Origin: Amycolatopsis coloradensis
GTDB lineage: Bacteria; Actinomycetota; Actinomycetes; Mycobacteriales; Pseudonocardiaceae
Assembly (NCBI RefSeq): GCF_001953865.1
Contig: NZ_MQUQ01000014.1
Span: 118,849-182,848 of the forward strand
Direction: 5' to 3'
Length of the DNA stretch: 64,000 nt
In this document: positions 1 to 8,792 of the stretch, one piece after another
Layout: each line of letters opens with the position of its first letter
How positions within the stretch are numbered: position 1 is the stretch's first letter
Program-made: the position numbers and the translations under genes
The notes under the pieces: model-generated
Told to the model about the DNA's origin: nothing
The model's input: only the letters and a program-made list of their open reading frames with translations
Database searches by the model: none

Positions 1-1419
1 TTCTTCGGCGACCGCGCTGCCGTTCAGGCGACGGGTCCACACGGTGAGGATCTCGTCCGACGTCCGCGGGGTGAGGAAGCTGACCAGCAGGTACACCGCC
101 AGGCTGGAGCCGAGTCCCCAGTAGATCGGGCTGTTGGCCTCGACGCCGTCCACGAACATGAACGTGACGACCACGACGGTGCCGACGACCATCGACGCGA
201 GCGCGCCCTGCCGGGTGCCGCGTTTCCAGGCCAGCCCGCCGATGATCGCGACCAGCAGGCCGCCGACGAGGATGTCGTAGGCGATGGTCAGCGCGTTGAC
301 CACGTCGTCCACGACCATGGCGATGCCGATCGCGGCGATGCCGAGGACCAAGGTCGTGACACGGTTCCTGGTGACCTCGTTGACGGCCTTCTTCAGTCCC
401 AGCTTGGAAAGCAGGTCCGAGGTGCTCACCGTCGAGCAGGCGATGAGCGCGCCGCTCGCGGTCGACATCATCGCCGACAGCGCGGCCGCGAGCACCAGGC
501 CGCGGACCCCGGCGGGCAGTTGGTCCTCGACGATGGTGGCGAACGCGTCCTGCGCGCTGGCCAGCGTCGGGTAGAGCGTCTTGGCCGCGGTGCCGATCAG
601 CGCGCCGGCGAGGCCGTAGACCAGGCAGTAGACACCGGAGATGACGCCACCGCCGGTGGCGATGCCCGGGGTGCGGGCGGTGAACACGCGCTGCCAGATG
701 TCCTGCCCGATCAGCAGGCCGAAGCTGTAGATGAGGAAGTAGGTGAAGATCGTGTCGCCGCCGATGGCGGTGAGTTCGAAGTAGCTCTCGTCCAGCCGCG
801 CGGCCATCCCGTCGAAACCACCCGCCGAGACGATCGAGACCGGCAGCAGGATGAACAGGATGCCGATGGTCTTGACGACGAACTGGACGATGTCGGTCAG
901 CGTGATCGACCACATGCCGCCGAGCACCGAGTAGAGCACCACGATCGAACCGCCGATGGCGATCCCGGCCCAGCTCGGGACGGTGAAGAGGACCTTGAAG
1001 ATGGTGGCGAACGCCAGCGTCGAGGTGACCGTCAGCATCAGCGTGTAGCCCCACATGACGACGCCGGAAATGGCGCTGGTGGAGCCGCCGTAGCGCAGGT
1101 CGAGCATCTCGCCGACGGTGTAGACGCGCAGCCTCACCAGCCGCCGTGCGAACAGCGTGTGCAGGACCAGGATGCCGACGCCGATCGCGATCACGAGCCA
1201 GGCGCCGGAGATACCGTAGGTGTAGCCGAGCTTCACCCCGCCGACCGTCGAAGCGCCGCCGAGGACGACCGCGGACATCGTGCCCGAGTACATGAACCAG
1301 CCGAGGCGGCGGCCCGCGACCAGGTAGTCGGACTTGGTCTTGGCGAGCCGCAGCCCGAACCAGCCGACGCCGATCATGCCCGCTATGTACAGCGCGATCA
1401 CCGCGTAGTCACCGGCCAC
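1..1419 (-). CDS. Sodium:solute symporter family (SSS) transporter, 3' end outside window
   Basis: Reading the minus strand from a GTG at 1419 gives 473 codons with no stop, so the C-terminus lies beyond the window edge. An AGGAGG ribosome site sits about 4 nt before the GTG. The product is almost entirely hydrophobic helices and starts VAGDYAVIALYIAGMIGVGW, followed by a SDYLVAGRRLGW segment and a GGASTVGG glycine stretch, the usual N-terminal pattern of SSS symporters, which couple Na+ entry to uptake of amino acids, purines, organic acids or similar. Most SSS proteins have about 480-550 residues, so little is missing. It is divergent from the PucR regulator at 1531, with 111 bp between start codons, which suggests control by that regulator. 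The substrate cannot be read from the sequence. Confidence 0.85.
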   Translation of the reverse strand, partial: MAGDYAVIALYIAGMIGVGWFGLRLAKTKSDYLVAGRRLGWFMYSGTMSAVVLGGASTVGGVKLGYTYGISGAWLVIAIGVGILVLHTLFARRLVRLRVYTVGEMLDLRYGGSTSAISGVVMWGYTLMLTVTSTLAFATIFKVLFTVPSWAGIAIGGSIVVLYSVLGGMWSITLTDIVQFVVKTIGILFILLPVSIVSAGGFDGMAARLDESYFELTAIGGDTIFTYFLIYSFGLLIGQDIWQRVFTARTPGIATGGGVISGVYCLVYGLAGALIGTAAKTLYPTLASAQDAFATIVEDQLPAGVRGLVLAAALSAMMSTASGALIACSTVSTSDLLSKLGLKKAVNEVTRNRVTTLVLGIAAIGIAMVVDDVVNALTIAYDILVGGLLVAIIGGLAWKRGTRQGALASMVVGTVVVVTFMFVDGVEANSPIYWGLGSSLAVYLLVSFLTPRTSDEILTVWTRRLNGSAVAEE

Positions 1420-1530
1420 GGTGTCCTCCTTGCCTGGGGGCTGTTCGCTTCGTTCGGGTCACCGTAGGTTCGTTCGCTCCTTGAACGACATGGGATGATC
1501 CATCCAAAGTTGTGTACGAATGAGGATGAA

Positions 1531-3015
1531 ATGGCCCAAACCCGCGATCCGCTCGACTCAGATGTGAATGTCCCGTTACGGGCCGTGGTCGGCAACCCGG
1601 AACTGGCACTCGACCCGGTCGGGGAGACGCTGCGCCCCGGCGCGCTCGACGCCCCGGTGCGCTGGGCGCACGTTAGCGAACTCCGGGATCCCGCGCCGTA
1701 CCTGCTCGGGGCGGAGCTGCTGCTCACCGCCGGGGTGAACCTGCCGGTGGAGCCGTCCGAGATCGACCGCTACGTCCGGCGGCTGGCCGACAGCGGGATC
1801 TCCGCGCTGGGGTTCGGGCTCACCCCCGGCGCCCACGAAACGCTGCCGCCGCCGCTGCGGGCGGCGTGCGCCCGGCACGGCCTCCCGTTGCTGACCGTCC
1901 AGCCGAGGACGCCGTTCCTGGCGATCAGCCGGGCGGTGTCGGTCGCGCTGGCCGAGGCGGGACAGCGGGAACAGCGGCGGATCGCGGTCGCGCGCGAGGC
2001 GCTGACCAGGGCGGCCGGTGACGGGCTCGGTGAACTGACGAGCGCGCTGGCCGTACGGCTGCGGGCGTGGGTGGCGCTGGTCGGCGTCGGCGACGTCCTC
2101 GCCGCCGATCACGGCACGCCCTCGCCGCTGCCGGCCGAGGTCCGGGAACTGGTCGCCACGCTGCGGGCGGGCCGGGGGATCCGCAGCGCGACGACGGAAC
2201 TGGCCGACGGCACGCACGTCGTCGCACAACCGGTGTACCCGCAGGCGACGGCGTCGCATCTGGTCGTGGTCGGCCGCGTCGAGCGGTTCGACGGCGCCGA
2301 CCGCGCGATCCTGTCGGTCGGGGCGGCGCTGCTCGGGCTGGCGGGCCGCGCGGGTTCGGACGCGGCCGGACTGGGCGCCGCCGCCACCGCGTTGCTGCTG
2401 GGGGAGACCGACGTGGTCGGCGTGGACGAACGCCGCCTGGTCGCCGGGATCGCCTACCGCCGCGGCCCCACCGAGGCCGCCGCGCGCTACGACTGGCTGC
2501 GCGCCCGGCTCGACACCCCGCTCGTGCGCCTGCGGCCGGGCCCGCGGTTCGACGCGATCGTCGGCGAGGCACCGGAGATCGGCGACCTCGACCGGCTCCG
2601 CGCCGACGGCTGGCTCGCGGTGGTGAGTTCGCCCGTGCCACCCGATCGCCTTCCCGAGGCCGTCACCGAAGTCGAACTGCTGCTGCGGCGGGCCGCCGCG
2701 CTGGAGCGGCCGGTGGTGGCGGAGGCGTCAGGGCTCGGGCTGGACGCGCTGATCACCCCGGGCGCGGCGGCCGGGTTCGCCGCCAACGCCTTGGCGCCGC
2801 TGCGCGAACTCGACCGGAAAGGCGACCGCGAACTGGTCGAGACGCTGCGGACCTGGCTCGCGCACCACGGCGGCTGGGACCGGACGGCCGCCGAACTGGG
2901 CGTGCACCGCAACAGCGTCCGGCACCGGATCGGGCAGATCGAACGGGCGCTGGAAGTGGACCTGGCGGATCCGGAGATCCGGATGCGGCTGTGGTTCGCC
3001 CTGCGCTGGGCGTGA
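1531..3015 (+). CDS. PucR family transcriptional regulator
   Basis: Product of 494 residues. The N-terminal 130 residues resemble the PucR ligand-sensing domain. The C-terminal 60 residues hold the PucR-type helix-turn-helix (WDRTAAELGVHRNSVRHRIG). The middle is a GGDEF-like/CdaR-type region without catalytic motifs. I prefer the ATG at 1531 because GAGGA lies 5 nt upstream; an in-frame upstream start at 1495 has no such site. PucR proteins usually respond to catabolites of purines, amino acids or polyols and often act on a divergent gene, here the SSS transporter. The effector is unknown. It is followed by 376 bp with three hairpins and no gene. Confidence 0.88.
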   Translation: MAQTRDPLDSDVNVPLRAVVGNPELALDPVGETLRPGALDAPVRWAHVSELRDPAPYLLGAELLLTAGVNLPVEPSEIDRYVRRLADSGISALGFGLTPGAHETLPPPLRAACARHGLPLLTVQPRTPFLAISRAVSVALAEAGQREQRRIAVAREALTRAAGDGLGELTSALAVRLRAWVALVGVGDVLAADHGTPSPLPAEVRELVATLRAGRGIRSATTELADGTHVVAQPVYPQATASHLVVVGRVERFDGADRAILSVGAALLGLAGRAGSDAAGLGAAATALLLGETDVVGVDERRLVAGIAYRRGPTEAAARYDWLRARLDTPLVRLRPGPRFDAIVGEAPEIGDLDRLRADGWLAVVSSPVPPDRLPEAVTEVELLLRRAAALERPVVAEASGLGLDALITPGAAAGFAANALAPLRELDRKGDRELVETLRTWLAHHGGWDRTAAELGVHRNSVRHRIGQIERALEVDLADPEIRMRLWFALRWA

Positions 3016-3074
3016 GTGGCGTTTCGGGTCTTGGCGGGCCTGTATTTGCCTACCCACTGGATGCTGATGTGGGT

Positions 3075-3121
3075 GAGCGGGGAAGATTCCGGACGTTGAG
3101 CGTCCGGAATCTTCCCCGCTC
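3075..3121. repeat. Perfect 21-bp-stem hairpin, CTCAACGTCC-core family, copy 1
   Basis: Arms 3075-3095 and 3101-3121 are exact reverse complements around a 5-nt TTGAG loop. On the minus strand the centre reads GGACGCTCAACGTCC. It lies 60 bp after the pucR stop codon. A weaker ACCCAC/GTGGGT pair (3052-3074) precedes it. There is no T-run, so termination is possible but not demonstrated. It shares its core, but not its arms, with the copies at 3148, 3213 and 26268. Confidence 0.8.
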
Positions 3122-3147
3122 GACGGGTGCTGGGGATGGTCTGGGCT

Positions 3148-3174
3148 GATCGGGGATCCTCAACGTCCCCGATC
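3148..3174. repeat. Hairpin, CTCAACGTCC-core family, copy 2
   Basis: Arms 3148-3156 (GATCGGGGA) and 3166-3174 (TCCCCGATC) pair perfectly around a 9-nt loop. The centre reads CCTCAACGTCC. The stem is shorter (9 bp) than in copies 1 and 3. The 27 bp after it also contain a CTCCG/CGGAG pair (3175-3202). Confidence 0.65.
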
Positions 3175-3212
3175 CTCCGTTGATCAAGGACCGAGACCGG
3201 AGGGACCCCTTC

Positions 3213-3259
3213 GACGATGTGGGAATCGGGACACTCAACGTCCCGATTCCCACATCGTC
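3213..3259. repeat. Perfect 20-bp-stem hairpin, CTCAACGTCC-core family, copy 3
   Basis: Arms 3213-3232 and 3240-3259 are exact reverse complements around the 7-nt loop ACTCAAC. The centre reads GGGACACTCAACGTCCC. The arm sequence (CGATGTGGGAATC) is unrelated to copies 1 and 2. It lies 130 bp before the response regulator start. Confidence 0.8.
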
Positions 3260-3391
3260 ACACTCCAGCACTCGCTGAGCCGTCACCCCTCGTGCAAGCC
3301 AGGCGGTTGCGTGATCCGGCACTCACGACCAGCTGTACCGCCGCGATACTCCGATAAGGTCACTCTCAGGAACCTATGGCAACGTAGGGTC

Positions 3392-4069
3392 GTGCGGATT
3401 CTGGTAGTCGAAGACGAAGAACCCCTCGCCGACGCGATCGCACGCGGACTGCGGCGCGAGGGGATGGCGGTGGACATCGCGCTCACCGGGGACGACGGGC
3501 ACGAAAAGGCCGCCGTCACCCGGTACGACGTGGTGCTGCTCGACCGCGACCTGCCCGGGATGTCCGGTGACGATTTGTGCCGCGAGATCGTCGCGTCCGG
3601 CGAATTGACGCGCGTGCTCATGCTCACCGCGAGCAGTTCCGTTTCGGATCGCGTGGACGGGCTTTCCCTCGGCGCCGACGACTATCTCGCCAAGCCGTTC
3701 GCGTTCCCCGAACTCGTCGCGCGGGTGCGGGCGCTGGGCCGCCGGGCGACTCCGGCCGCGCCGCCGCTGCTGACTTCGGGCGACGTCGAGCTGGATCCGG
3801 CTAGGCGGACCGTCCGCCGTGCGAGCGGCCCGGTCGAGCTGACCCGCAAGGAGTTCGGCGTACTGGAGGTGCTGCTGTCGGCCGCCGGTTCGGTGGTCAG
3901 CAGCGAGGAACTCCTCGAACGCGTGTGGGACGAGAACGCCGACCCGTTCACCACCACCGTCCGGGTCACCGTGATGACCCTGCGGAAGAAGCTCGGCGAG
4001 CCGGGGATCATCGAAACCGTCGTCGGCTCCGGCTACCGGGTGCCGGAGCAGGGGACTCCACGCGGGTGA
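3392..4069 (+). CDS. OmpR family two-component response regulator
   Basis: Product of 225 residues starting MRILVVEDEE from a GTG at 3392; an upstream in-frame start at 3311 would add 27 residues not expected in this family. The receiver domain (about 1-115) has the acidic pair E7/D8, phospho-acceptor D51 in VLLDRDLPG, T79 and K101 in YLAKPF. The C-terminal winged helix (about 130-222) ends in the typical VRGSGYR-like segment (VVGSGYRVPE). The stop overlaps the histidine kinase start by 4 nt, so the two are co-translated. Targets are unknown; proteins of this type often sense the cell envelope. Confidence 0.92.
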   Translation: MRILVVEDEEPLADAIARGLRREGMAVDIALTGDDGHEKAAVTRYDVVLLDRDLPGMSGDDLCREIVASGELTRVLMLTASSSVSDRVDGLSLGADDYLAKPFAFPELVARVRALGRRATPAAPPLLTSGDVELDPARRTVRRASGPVELTRKEFGVLEVLLSAAGSVVSSEELLERVWDENADPFTTTVRVTVMTLRKKLGEPGIIETVVGSGYRVPEQGTPRG

Positions 4070-5184
4070 ACGCCCGCAGCCTGCGTGCGCGGGTCACGCT
4101 GCTCGCGACCGGGCTGGTGGCACTGGTCAGCCTCCTGTTGCTCTGGCTGACCTGGAACCTGGTCGGCGACGCCGTTTCCGCCGTCCCGCAACTGCCGCCG
4201 GGCACCACGGTGCGGGTCGACGGCGTCGATGTCGACGCGTCCGCCGTCACCGAGCATCTGCGGGTGTACGCCCGGAACCGGGTGCTGCTGTTCGGCGCGG
4301 TCGCGTTCTGTTTCGTCGTGCTGGCGGCGGGGATCCTCGCGTGGACGTTCACCGCGCGGGTGCTGCGGCCGCTGCGTGAGATTACCGGGACTGCGCGGCG
4401 GCTGTCGATCGAATCGATGGGGGAGCGGATCGGCGAGGTCCGCACCAAGGACGAACTCGCCGAACTGGCCGAGACCTTCGACGACATGCTCGACAGGCTG
4501 CAAGCCGCGTTCGACGCCCAACGGCATTTCGTCGCGAACGCCAGCCACGAACTGCGGACGCCGCTCGCGGTCATCCGCACCGAACTCGACGTCACCCTTG
4601 CCGACGAGCACGCCGACGAAGCCGAACTGCGGCGGATGGCGGGCGTGGTCCGCGACGCGACCGAACGGGCGGAACGGCTGGTCGGCTCGCTGCTGCTGCT
4701 CGCGCGCACGGACGGCGCTGGACTGGTGGCCAGGGAACCGGTCGACCTCGCGGTGATCGTCGCGAGCGCGTGGCGCGCGGTGCGGGCCGACGCCGAGAAA
4801 CGCGGTATCCGCACCGAATTCGCGACCCCGGGCGCGGCGACGTTCGGCGATCCGGCGCTGCTGGAACGCATCGCGGGCAATCTGCTGGAAAACGCCGTGC
4901 GGCACAACGTCGACGGTGGCTGGCTGGACGTCGTCACCCAGGCCGGTCCACAGTGGTCGGTGCTGCGGGTGCGGTCGTCCGGTGGCCTGCTCGACCCGGC
5001 CGCGGTCCCCGAACTGTTCGAGCCGTTCCGCCGCGCCGGTGTCGCCAGGACCGCCCGCACCGGGGCGGGGCTGGGGCTCTCGATCGTGCGGGCCGCCGTC
5101 CAGGCTCACGGCGGCATGGTCTCCGCGGAACCCGTTGTGGGCGGCGGTCTTTCGGTGACCGTCCACCTGCCCGCTCTGCCCTGA
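4066..5184 (+). CDS. Two-component sensor histidine kinase with HAMP domain
   Basis: Product of 372 residues, starting at a GTG overlapping the regulator stop. Two membrane helices (about 12-32 and 82-105) flank a short extracytoplasmic loop of about 45 residues. A HAMP segment follows (to about 155), then the H-box NASHELRTPLAVIR with the phospho-acceptor His near residue 164, the N-box NLLENAVRHN and the G2 box TGAGLGLSI. The usual acidic G1 box (DxGxG) is replaced by RSSGGLLDP before LFEPFRR, reminiscent of the CutS-like actinobacterial kinases. It pairs with the upstream regulator; the small sensor loop does not reveal the signal. Confidence 0.9.
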   Translation: MNARSLRARVTLLATGLVALVSLLLLWLTWNLVGDAVSAVPQLPPGTTVRVDGVDVDASAVTEHLRVYARNRVLLFGAVAFCFVVLAAGILAWTFTARVLRPLREITGTARRLSIESMGERIGEVRTKDELAELAETFDDMLDRLQAAFDAQRHFVANASHELRTPLAVIRTELDVTLADEHADEAELRRMAGVVRDATERAERLVGSLLLLARTDGAGLVAREPVDLAVIVASAWRAVRADAEKRGIRTEFATPGAATFGDPALLERIAGNLLENAVRHNVDGGWLDVVTQAGPQWSVLRVRSSGGLLDPAAVPELFEPFRRAGVARTARTGAGLGLSIVRAAVQAHGGMVSAEPVVGGGLSVTVHLPALP

Positions 5185-5210
5185 CCCGCCGCCGGGGTTA
5201 CTGTTCGAGG

Positions 5211-6035
5211 ATGGTCCCCAGCATACGGCTGAACAACGGAACGTCCCTGCCCCAGCTCGGGTTCGGGGTGTACAAGATCGGCGACGACGAGGTCACGGGC
5301 GTGGTCCGCGGCGCCATCGAGGCGGGCTACCGCGCGATCGACACGGCTACCTTGTACGCCAACGAACGCGGTGTCGGCGAGGCCGTCCGCTCCAGCGGGC
5401 TGCCCCGCGAGGAACTGTTCGTCACCACGAAACTGTGGAACACCGAACACGGCTACGACTCGGCGTTGCGTGCCTTCGACACGAGCCTGAGCGAACTCGG
5501 TCTCGAGTATGTCGACCTGTACCTGATCCACTGGCCGCTGCCGTCGCAGGACAAGTACGTGGAGACGTGGCGGGCGCTGGAAAAGATCGCCTCCGACGGC
5601 CGGGCGAAGGCGATCGGGGTCTCGAACTTCCAGATCCCGCATCTGGAGCGGCTGATCGAGGAGACCGGCACCGTCCCGGCGGTGAACCAGATCGAGTGCC
5701 ACCCGTGGCTTCAGCAGCCGCTGCTCCGGGACTTCCACGAGAAGCACGAGATCGTCACCGAGGCGTGGGGCCCGCTGGCGCGTGGCGGGGACCTGCTCGC
5801 CGACCAGAAGATCACCACCATCGCGCGGAAACACGGCAAGACCCCGGCGCAGGTCGTGCTGCGCTGGCACATCGAGATGGACCACCTGGTGATCCCGAAG
5901 TCCGTCACGCCGGAACGGATCGAGGAGAACATGGACGTCTTCGACTTCGCGCTCGACGCGCACGACGGCGCCGCGATCGCGACCCTGGAGCAGGGCAAAC
6001 GCCTGGGGCCGGACCCGGACAAGCTGGGCGCGTGA
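5211..6035 (+). CDS. Aldo/keto reductase
   Basis: Product of 274 residues with the full AKR (TIM barrel) signature: catalytic Asp and Tyr in DTATLYANE, Lys in TTKLWN and His in LIHWPLP, plus GVSNF and the NADPH-binding IPKSVTPERI segment. Such cytoplasmic enzymes reduce aldehydes or ketones with NADPH; 2,5-diketo-gluconate-reductase-like members have this length. The ATG at 5211 is 26 bp after the histidine kinase stop with GAGG almost adjacent, so translation may depend partly on readthrough from the upstream unit. The physiological substrate is unknown. Confidence 0.93.
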   Translation: MVPSIRLNNGTSLPQLGFGVYKIGDDEVTGVVRGAIEAGYRAIDTATLYANERGVGEAVRSSGLPREELFVTTKLWNTEHGYDSALRAFDTSLSELGLEYVDLYLIHWPLPSQDKYVETWRALEKIASDGRAKAIGVSNFQIPHLERLIEETGTVPAVNQIECHPWLQQPLLRDFHEKHEIVTEAWGPLARGGDLLADQKITTIARKHGKTPAQVVLRWHIEMDHLVIPKSVTPERIEENMDVFDFALDAHDGAAIATLEQGKRLGPDPDKLGA

Positions 6036-6037
6036 GC

Positions 6038-6061
6038 CCGCAAGTAGTCCTCTAGTTGCGG
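6038..6061. terminator. Terminator-like hairpin, GTCCTCT-core family
   Basis: Two bases after the aldo/keto reductase stop, CCGCAA (6038-6043) pairs with TTGCGG (6056-6061), and an inner TAG/CTA closes a short loop around GTCCTC. No T-tract follows. Its outer CCGC/GCGG and GTCCTCT core are shared with the hairpins at 31732 and 41402, each also just after a stop codon. Confidence 0.5.
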
Positions 6062-6449
6062 TTCGTCGACGCCAGGCACGCCCGCCGCGTGCAGGAGTGC
6101 CTGCCGCGCCGACGGATCGACTCCGACCCGGCTGGCGAACCCGTGCAGCTGCCGGGGTGCCGCCGGAGGATCACCGGCACCCCGGCGTCGGCCGGTTTTC
6201 GCGCGTAGGCCTCGCCTTCGTCGCGCAGCGGGTCGAAGCCCGACGTCGCGATGTAGGACGCCGGCAGGCCCGCGACCTCGTCGTACAGCACCGAAGCTCG
6301 CGGGTCGCGTCCGAGAGGTAGCGGTCGCGGTACCAAGCACGGGCCGGTGAACAGGTGGTCGGCACTGCGCACGTTCCCGCCGATCCCCGCGCCTGCCGGT
6401 TCCCCGCTGGTTCAGCTCCACGAGCAGTCGCCTGCCCAGTGAAAAACAT
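6062..6449 (-). pseudogene. Decayed alpha/beta hydrolase (Hsl/LipH-like esterase) C-terminal fragment
   Basis: On the minus strand, pieces of an esterase C-terminus appear in three successive frames: AWYRDRYLSDATRE, then DPRASVLYDEVAGLP with SYIATSGFDPLRDEGEAYAR (catalytic Asp region), then QLHGFASRVGVDPSARQ (catalytic His region). The frame changes lie near 6310 and 6158, and no N-terminal half with the HGGG and GDSAG motifs is present. It is therefore a truncated, frameshifted remnant squeezed between convergent genes. Sequencing error alone would not explain the missing N-terminal half. Confidence 0.75.
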
Positions 6450-6458
6450 GGCGGAACC

Positions 6459-8075
6459 CTACGCCCGGCGGACGTCCACGAAGATCGGATTCCCGTAGAG
6501 CCAGAGGTCTTCGAACGGATTCGACTGCCCGATCACGTCCGCGTTCGGCTCGATCCCGCCGGGCACGTGCTTCTTGCCGTCCGTGCCGCGCGTGCGCACG
6601 AAGAACGATTCGCGCACATTGCGGAAGGTGTGCCGGAAGGCGACCGTCCGCCCCGGAGCCCACCGCGGTTCGAAGGAACGCACCACGCGGGTACCCGGCG
6701 CCGTCTGGGTGTCGCGGTCGGCGGCGGGGCCGGTGACCGGTCCCGAGACGAGGTCGAGCCGCGCGAGCCGGGGGATCGTGCCGCCGCCGTTGGGCCGCGC
6801 CGCCAGTTTCGCCGAGACGACGACCGTGACGTCGGATCCGGGCCGGACCCGCAGCCTGCCGCCCATCGTCGCCGAGCTCCAGCCGCTGTACGCGCCGAAC
6901 TCCAGTTCCTGCGCGAGCCCGCCGTGCACCACCCAGACGCGTCCCGCGCGCAGGCCTTCGAGCACACCTTCGTGGCTCCGGCGGGTCACGCCGACGACCG
7001 TGCGGCTGAACTCGGCGGGTGCGAAGTCCGCGTACGGCGGCAGAGTCTGCGGGACGCCGGTGTCGATCGGGTCCGGGTAGCCGCCGTGCTCGTCGTAATA
7101 GCCGTCCGGGACGCCCGGCCGGACGAGGGTGTCGCCGCGGTTGTAGTGCGAGTCGGAGTTGCTGGTGATCCACCACGGCTTTCCTTCGGCCAGCAGGGAA
7201 TCCCAGAGCCCGCCGACGGTCGCGGTGCTCCAGTCGAATCCGCCGTAAGTGCGGTACGCCGACTCGGGGAAGCCCGGCCACGAGTTCGAACCGGGGGAGT
7301 TGCCGTACCCGCCGCGTGCGCCACCGCCGCTTCCGAGCGGTTTGGGGAAGCCGTCGGCCTGCGCGCCGGGCGCGCCCTCCATGCCGATCACGATGCCGGG
7401 TGCGGCGTCGCGCAGCGCGCGGATCTCGTGCGGGGCGATCCGGCCGTTGCGCAGCGGGTGGTTGATCACCACCACCGGCGCGTGGATCCGCCGCGCGCGT
7501 TCTTCGGTGGCGAGCCAGCGGATCGCCTTGACGGCCAGTGCCTCGTTGTCCGGGGTACCCGGTTCGGTCCCGGTCAGCCGCCAGTCGAAGGCGCGCTCGA
7601 ACTCACGCAGTTTCGCGGCCTGGTTCGCGCCGGCCTGGAAGAACAGCGTCGCGTGCTCGGCGCCCGGCACGTTCCACTCCATCCCTTGCCACAACAGGAG
7701 ATCGGGATGCGCGCGCTGCGCCGCCCGGACGGCGGCGTTCGTCCGCTCCACCGAAGACTTCTCGTGCGTGGCGTGGCCGTGATCGGTGATCACCGCCCAG
7801 TCCGCCCCGTGACGGCGGGCGCCGTCGGCGATTCCGTCCACTGTGTACATCGCGTCGTAGGAGTACTGGGTGTGGATGTGGTGATCGCCGACCAGCCACC
7901 GGTAGCGGTCCCGGCCGAAGAGGAGGCCGACGTCGATGCCGAGGTTCAGATCGAGGGCATCCGCCGGGGTGGCGGCGGCGAGGGGGGCACCCGCGGCCGC
8001 CGCGGAGACGAGGCCCGCGCGCTTGAGGAACCCGCGGCGGTCGACGCCGGGTTTTTCGCTGTTCACCGGCGGCAC
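6459..8075 (-). CDS. Tat-exported PHP-domain (CehA/McbA-like) metallo-phosphoesterase
   Basis: Product of 538 residues. The N-terminus has a twin-arginine signal (RRGFLKRAGLVSAAAAGAPL), so the protein is exported folded, fitting a metalloenzyme. The mature part starts with a PHP-type metal site (GDHHIHTQYSYDAMY) followed by VITDHGHATHEKS and VINHPLRNG, and NSDSHYNRGD near residue 295, giving the spaced His/Asp ligands of PHP phosphoesterases. The C-terminal 180 residues are a beta-rich accessory domain of unknown role. CehA/McbA relatives hydrolyse phosphate or carbamate esters. It stands alone; the substrate is unknown. Confidence 0.85.
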   Translation of the reverse strand: MPPVNSEKPGVDRRGFLKRAGLVSAAAAGAPLAAATPADALDLNLGIDVGLLFGRDRYRWLVGDHHIHTQYSYDAMYTVDGIADGARRHGADWAVITDHGHATHEKSSVERTNAAVRAAQRAHPDLLLWQGMEWNVPGAEHATLFFQAGANQAAKLREFERAFDWRLTGTEPGTPDNEALAVKAIRWLATEERARRIHAPVVVINHPLRNGRIAPHEIRALRDAAPGIVIGMEGAPGAQADGFPKPLGSGGGARGGYGNSPGSNSWPGFPESAYRTYGGFDWSTATVGGLWDSLLAEGKPWWITSNSDSHYNRGDTLVRPGVPDGYYDEHGGYPDPIDTGVPQTLPPYADFAPAEFSRTVVGVTRRSHEGVLEGLRAGRVWVVHGGLAQELEFGAYSGWSSATMGGRLRVRPGSDVTVVVSAKLAARPNGGGTIPRLARLDLVSGPVTGPAADRDTQTAPGTRVVRSFEPRWAPGRTVAFRHTFRNVRESFFVRTRGTDGKKHVPGGIEPNADVIGQSNPFEDLWLYGNPIFVDVRRA

Positions 8076-8129
8076 GCTAAAGAGCCTCGCTGAACGGGAT
8101 GTGTCCGAGCGGCCAACGAACGGCGCCGT

Positions 8130-8684
8130 GTGATGATTGTCCCTGTGGAAGACGAAGGAAGCGGACCCAGAGCGTCGCGTCGATCGCTCTGGGTGCTCGG
8201 CGCGGTCGCCTTACTCATCGTCGTGGCCGCCGTGATCACGGCCGTCGTGGTGCTCGGCGCGGGGCCCGCCGCTCTCGTGGCGCAGCCCCGGGACACCGCG
8301 CCCGCCGCGCTCGGCGAACGTGAACTCTGCGGGATCGAGTTGGTCATGTACGTCGAAACCGACCAGGACCTGACCGCCACCGCGGAAAAGCTCCGGGAGG
8401 ACCCGAAAGCGCGTCGCGTGCTGACCGAGACCAAGCAGCAGGCCTACGAGCGGTTCAAGGAGATGTTCGCGAACAGGCCGGAGTTGCTGGGGCAGACGAG
8501 CCCGGACTCCCTCCCGGCGGTCGTGCACCTCGTGCCCGTCGCCGGGACCGACCCCGAAGCGTGGGCGGCAGACCTGCGGCAGCGGTTCCCCGAAGCGGAG
8601 AAGGTCGACGTGCTCGACCCCGCGCCGATCGCCGCGCGGATGAAGGTCACACCCCCGCCCTGCCCGCCTTCCGGGGAACGCTGA
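8130..8684 (+). CDS. Single-pass membrane protein with FtsX-ectodomain-like region
   Basis: Product of about 184 residues from a GTG (8130) or the adjoining ATG; no clear ribosome site distinguishes them. A cytoplasmic tail of about 20 residues is followed by one membrane helix (about 22-48) and a 130-residue external domain. That domain has the FtsX extracellular pattern: a CGIELVMYVETD strand, a dPKaRRVLTETKQQAYERFKEMFANRPEL segment split here by function not sequence, then SLPAVVHLVPV. FtsX normally carries this domain inside a four-helix permease partnered by FtsE and activates peptidoglycan hydrolases; here the permease helices and an FtsE neighbour are absent. Two external cysteines are present. 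Role unknown; anchoring or modulating a wall hydrolase is a guess. Confidence 0.7.
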   Translation: MMIVPVEDEGSGPRASRRSLWVLGAVALLIVVAAVITAVVVLGAGPAALVAQPRDTAPAALGERELCGIELVMYVETDQDLTATAEKLREDPKARRVLTETKQQAYERFKEMFANRPELLGQTSPDSLPAVVHLVPVAGTDPEAWAADLRQRFPEAEKVDVLDPAPIAARMKVTPPPCPPSGER

Positions 8685-8792
8685 CCGCCCGCCTCCCCGG
8701 AGGATGGCCGGGGAGACGAGCTTTCCCGTGCAGGCACAGGATTTCACGAAAACGTAGCTGATTGCCACAAACTCTGCGAAAAACGCAAAAAA

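Noticed and set aside
520..1467. Long plus-strand open frame opposite the symporter
   Set aside because: Its translation is a low-complexity Asp/Gly/Arg/His-rich string typical of an antisense shadow in high-GC DNA; the minus strand encodes clear membrane helices.
3016..3391. tRNA or riboswitch in the hairpin array before the response regulator
   Set aside because: No cloverleaf or T-loop sequence; the structures are simple long hairpins with a shared core.
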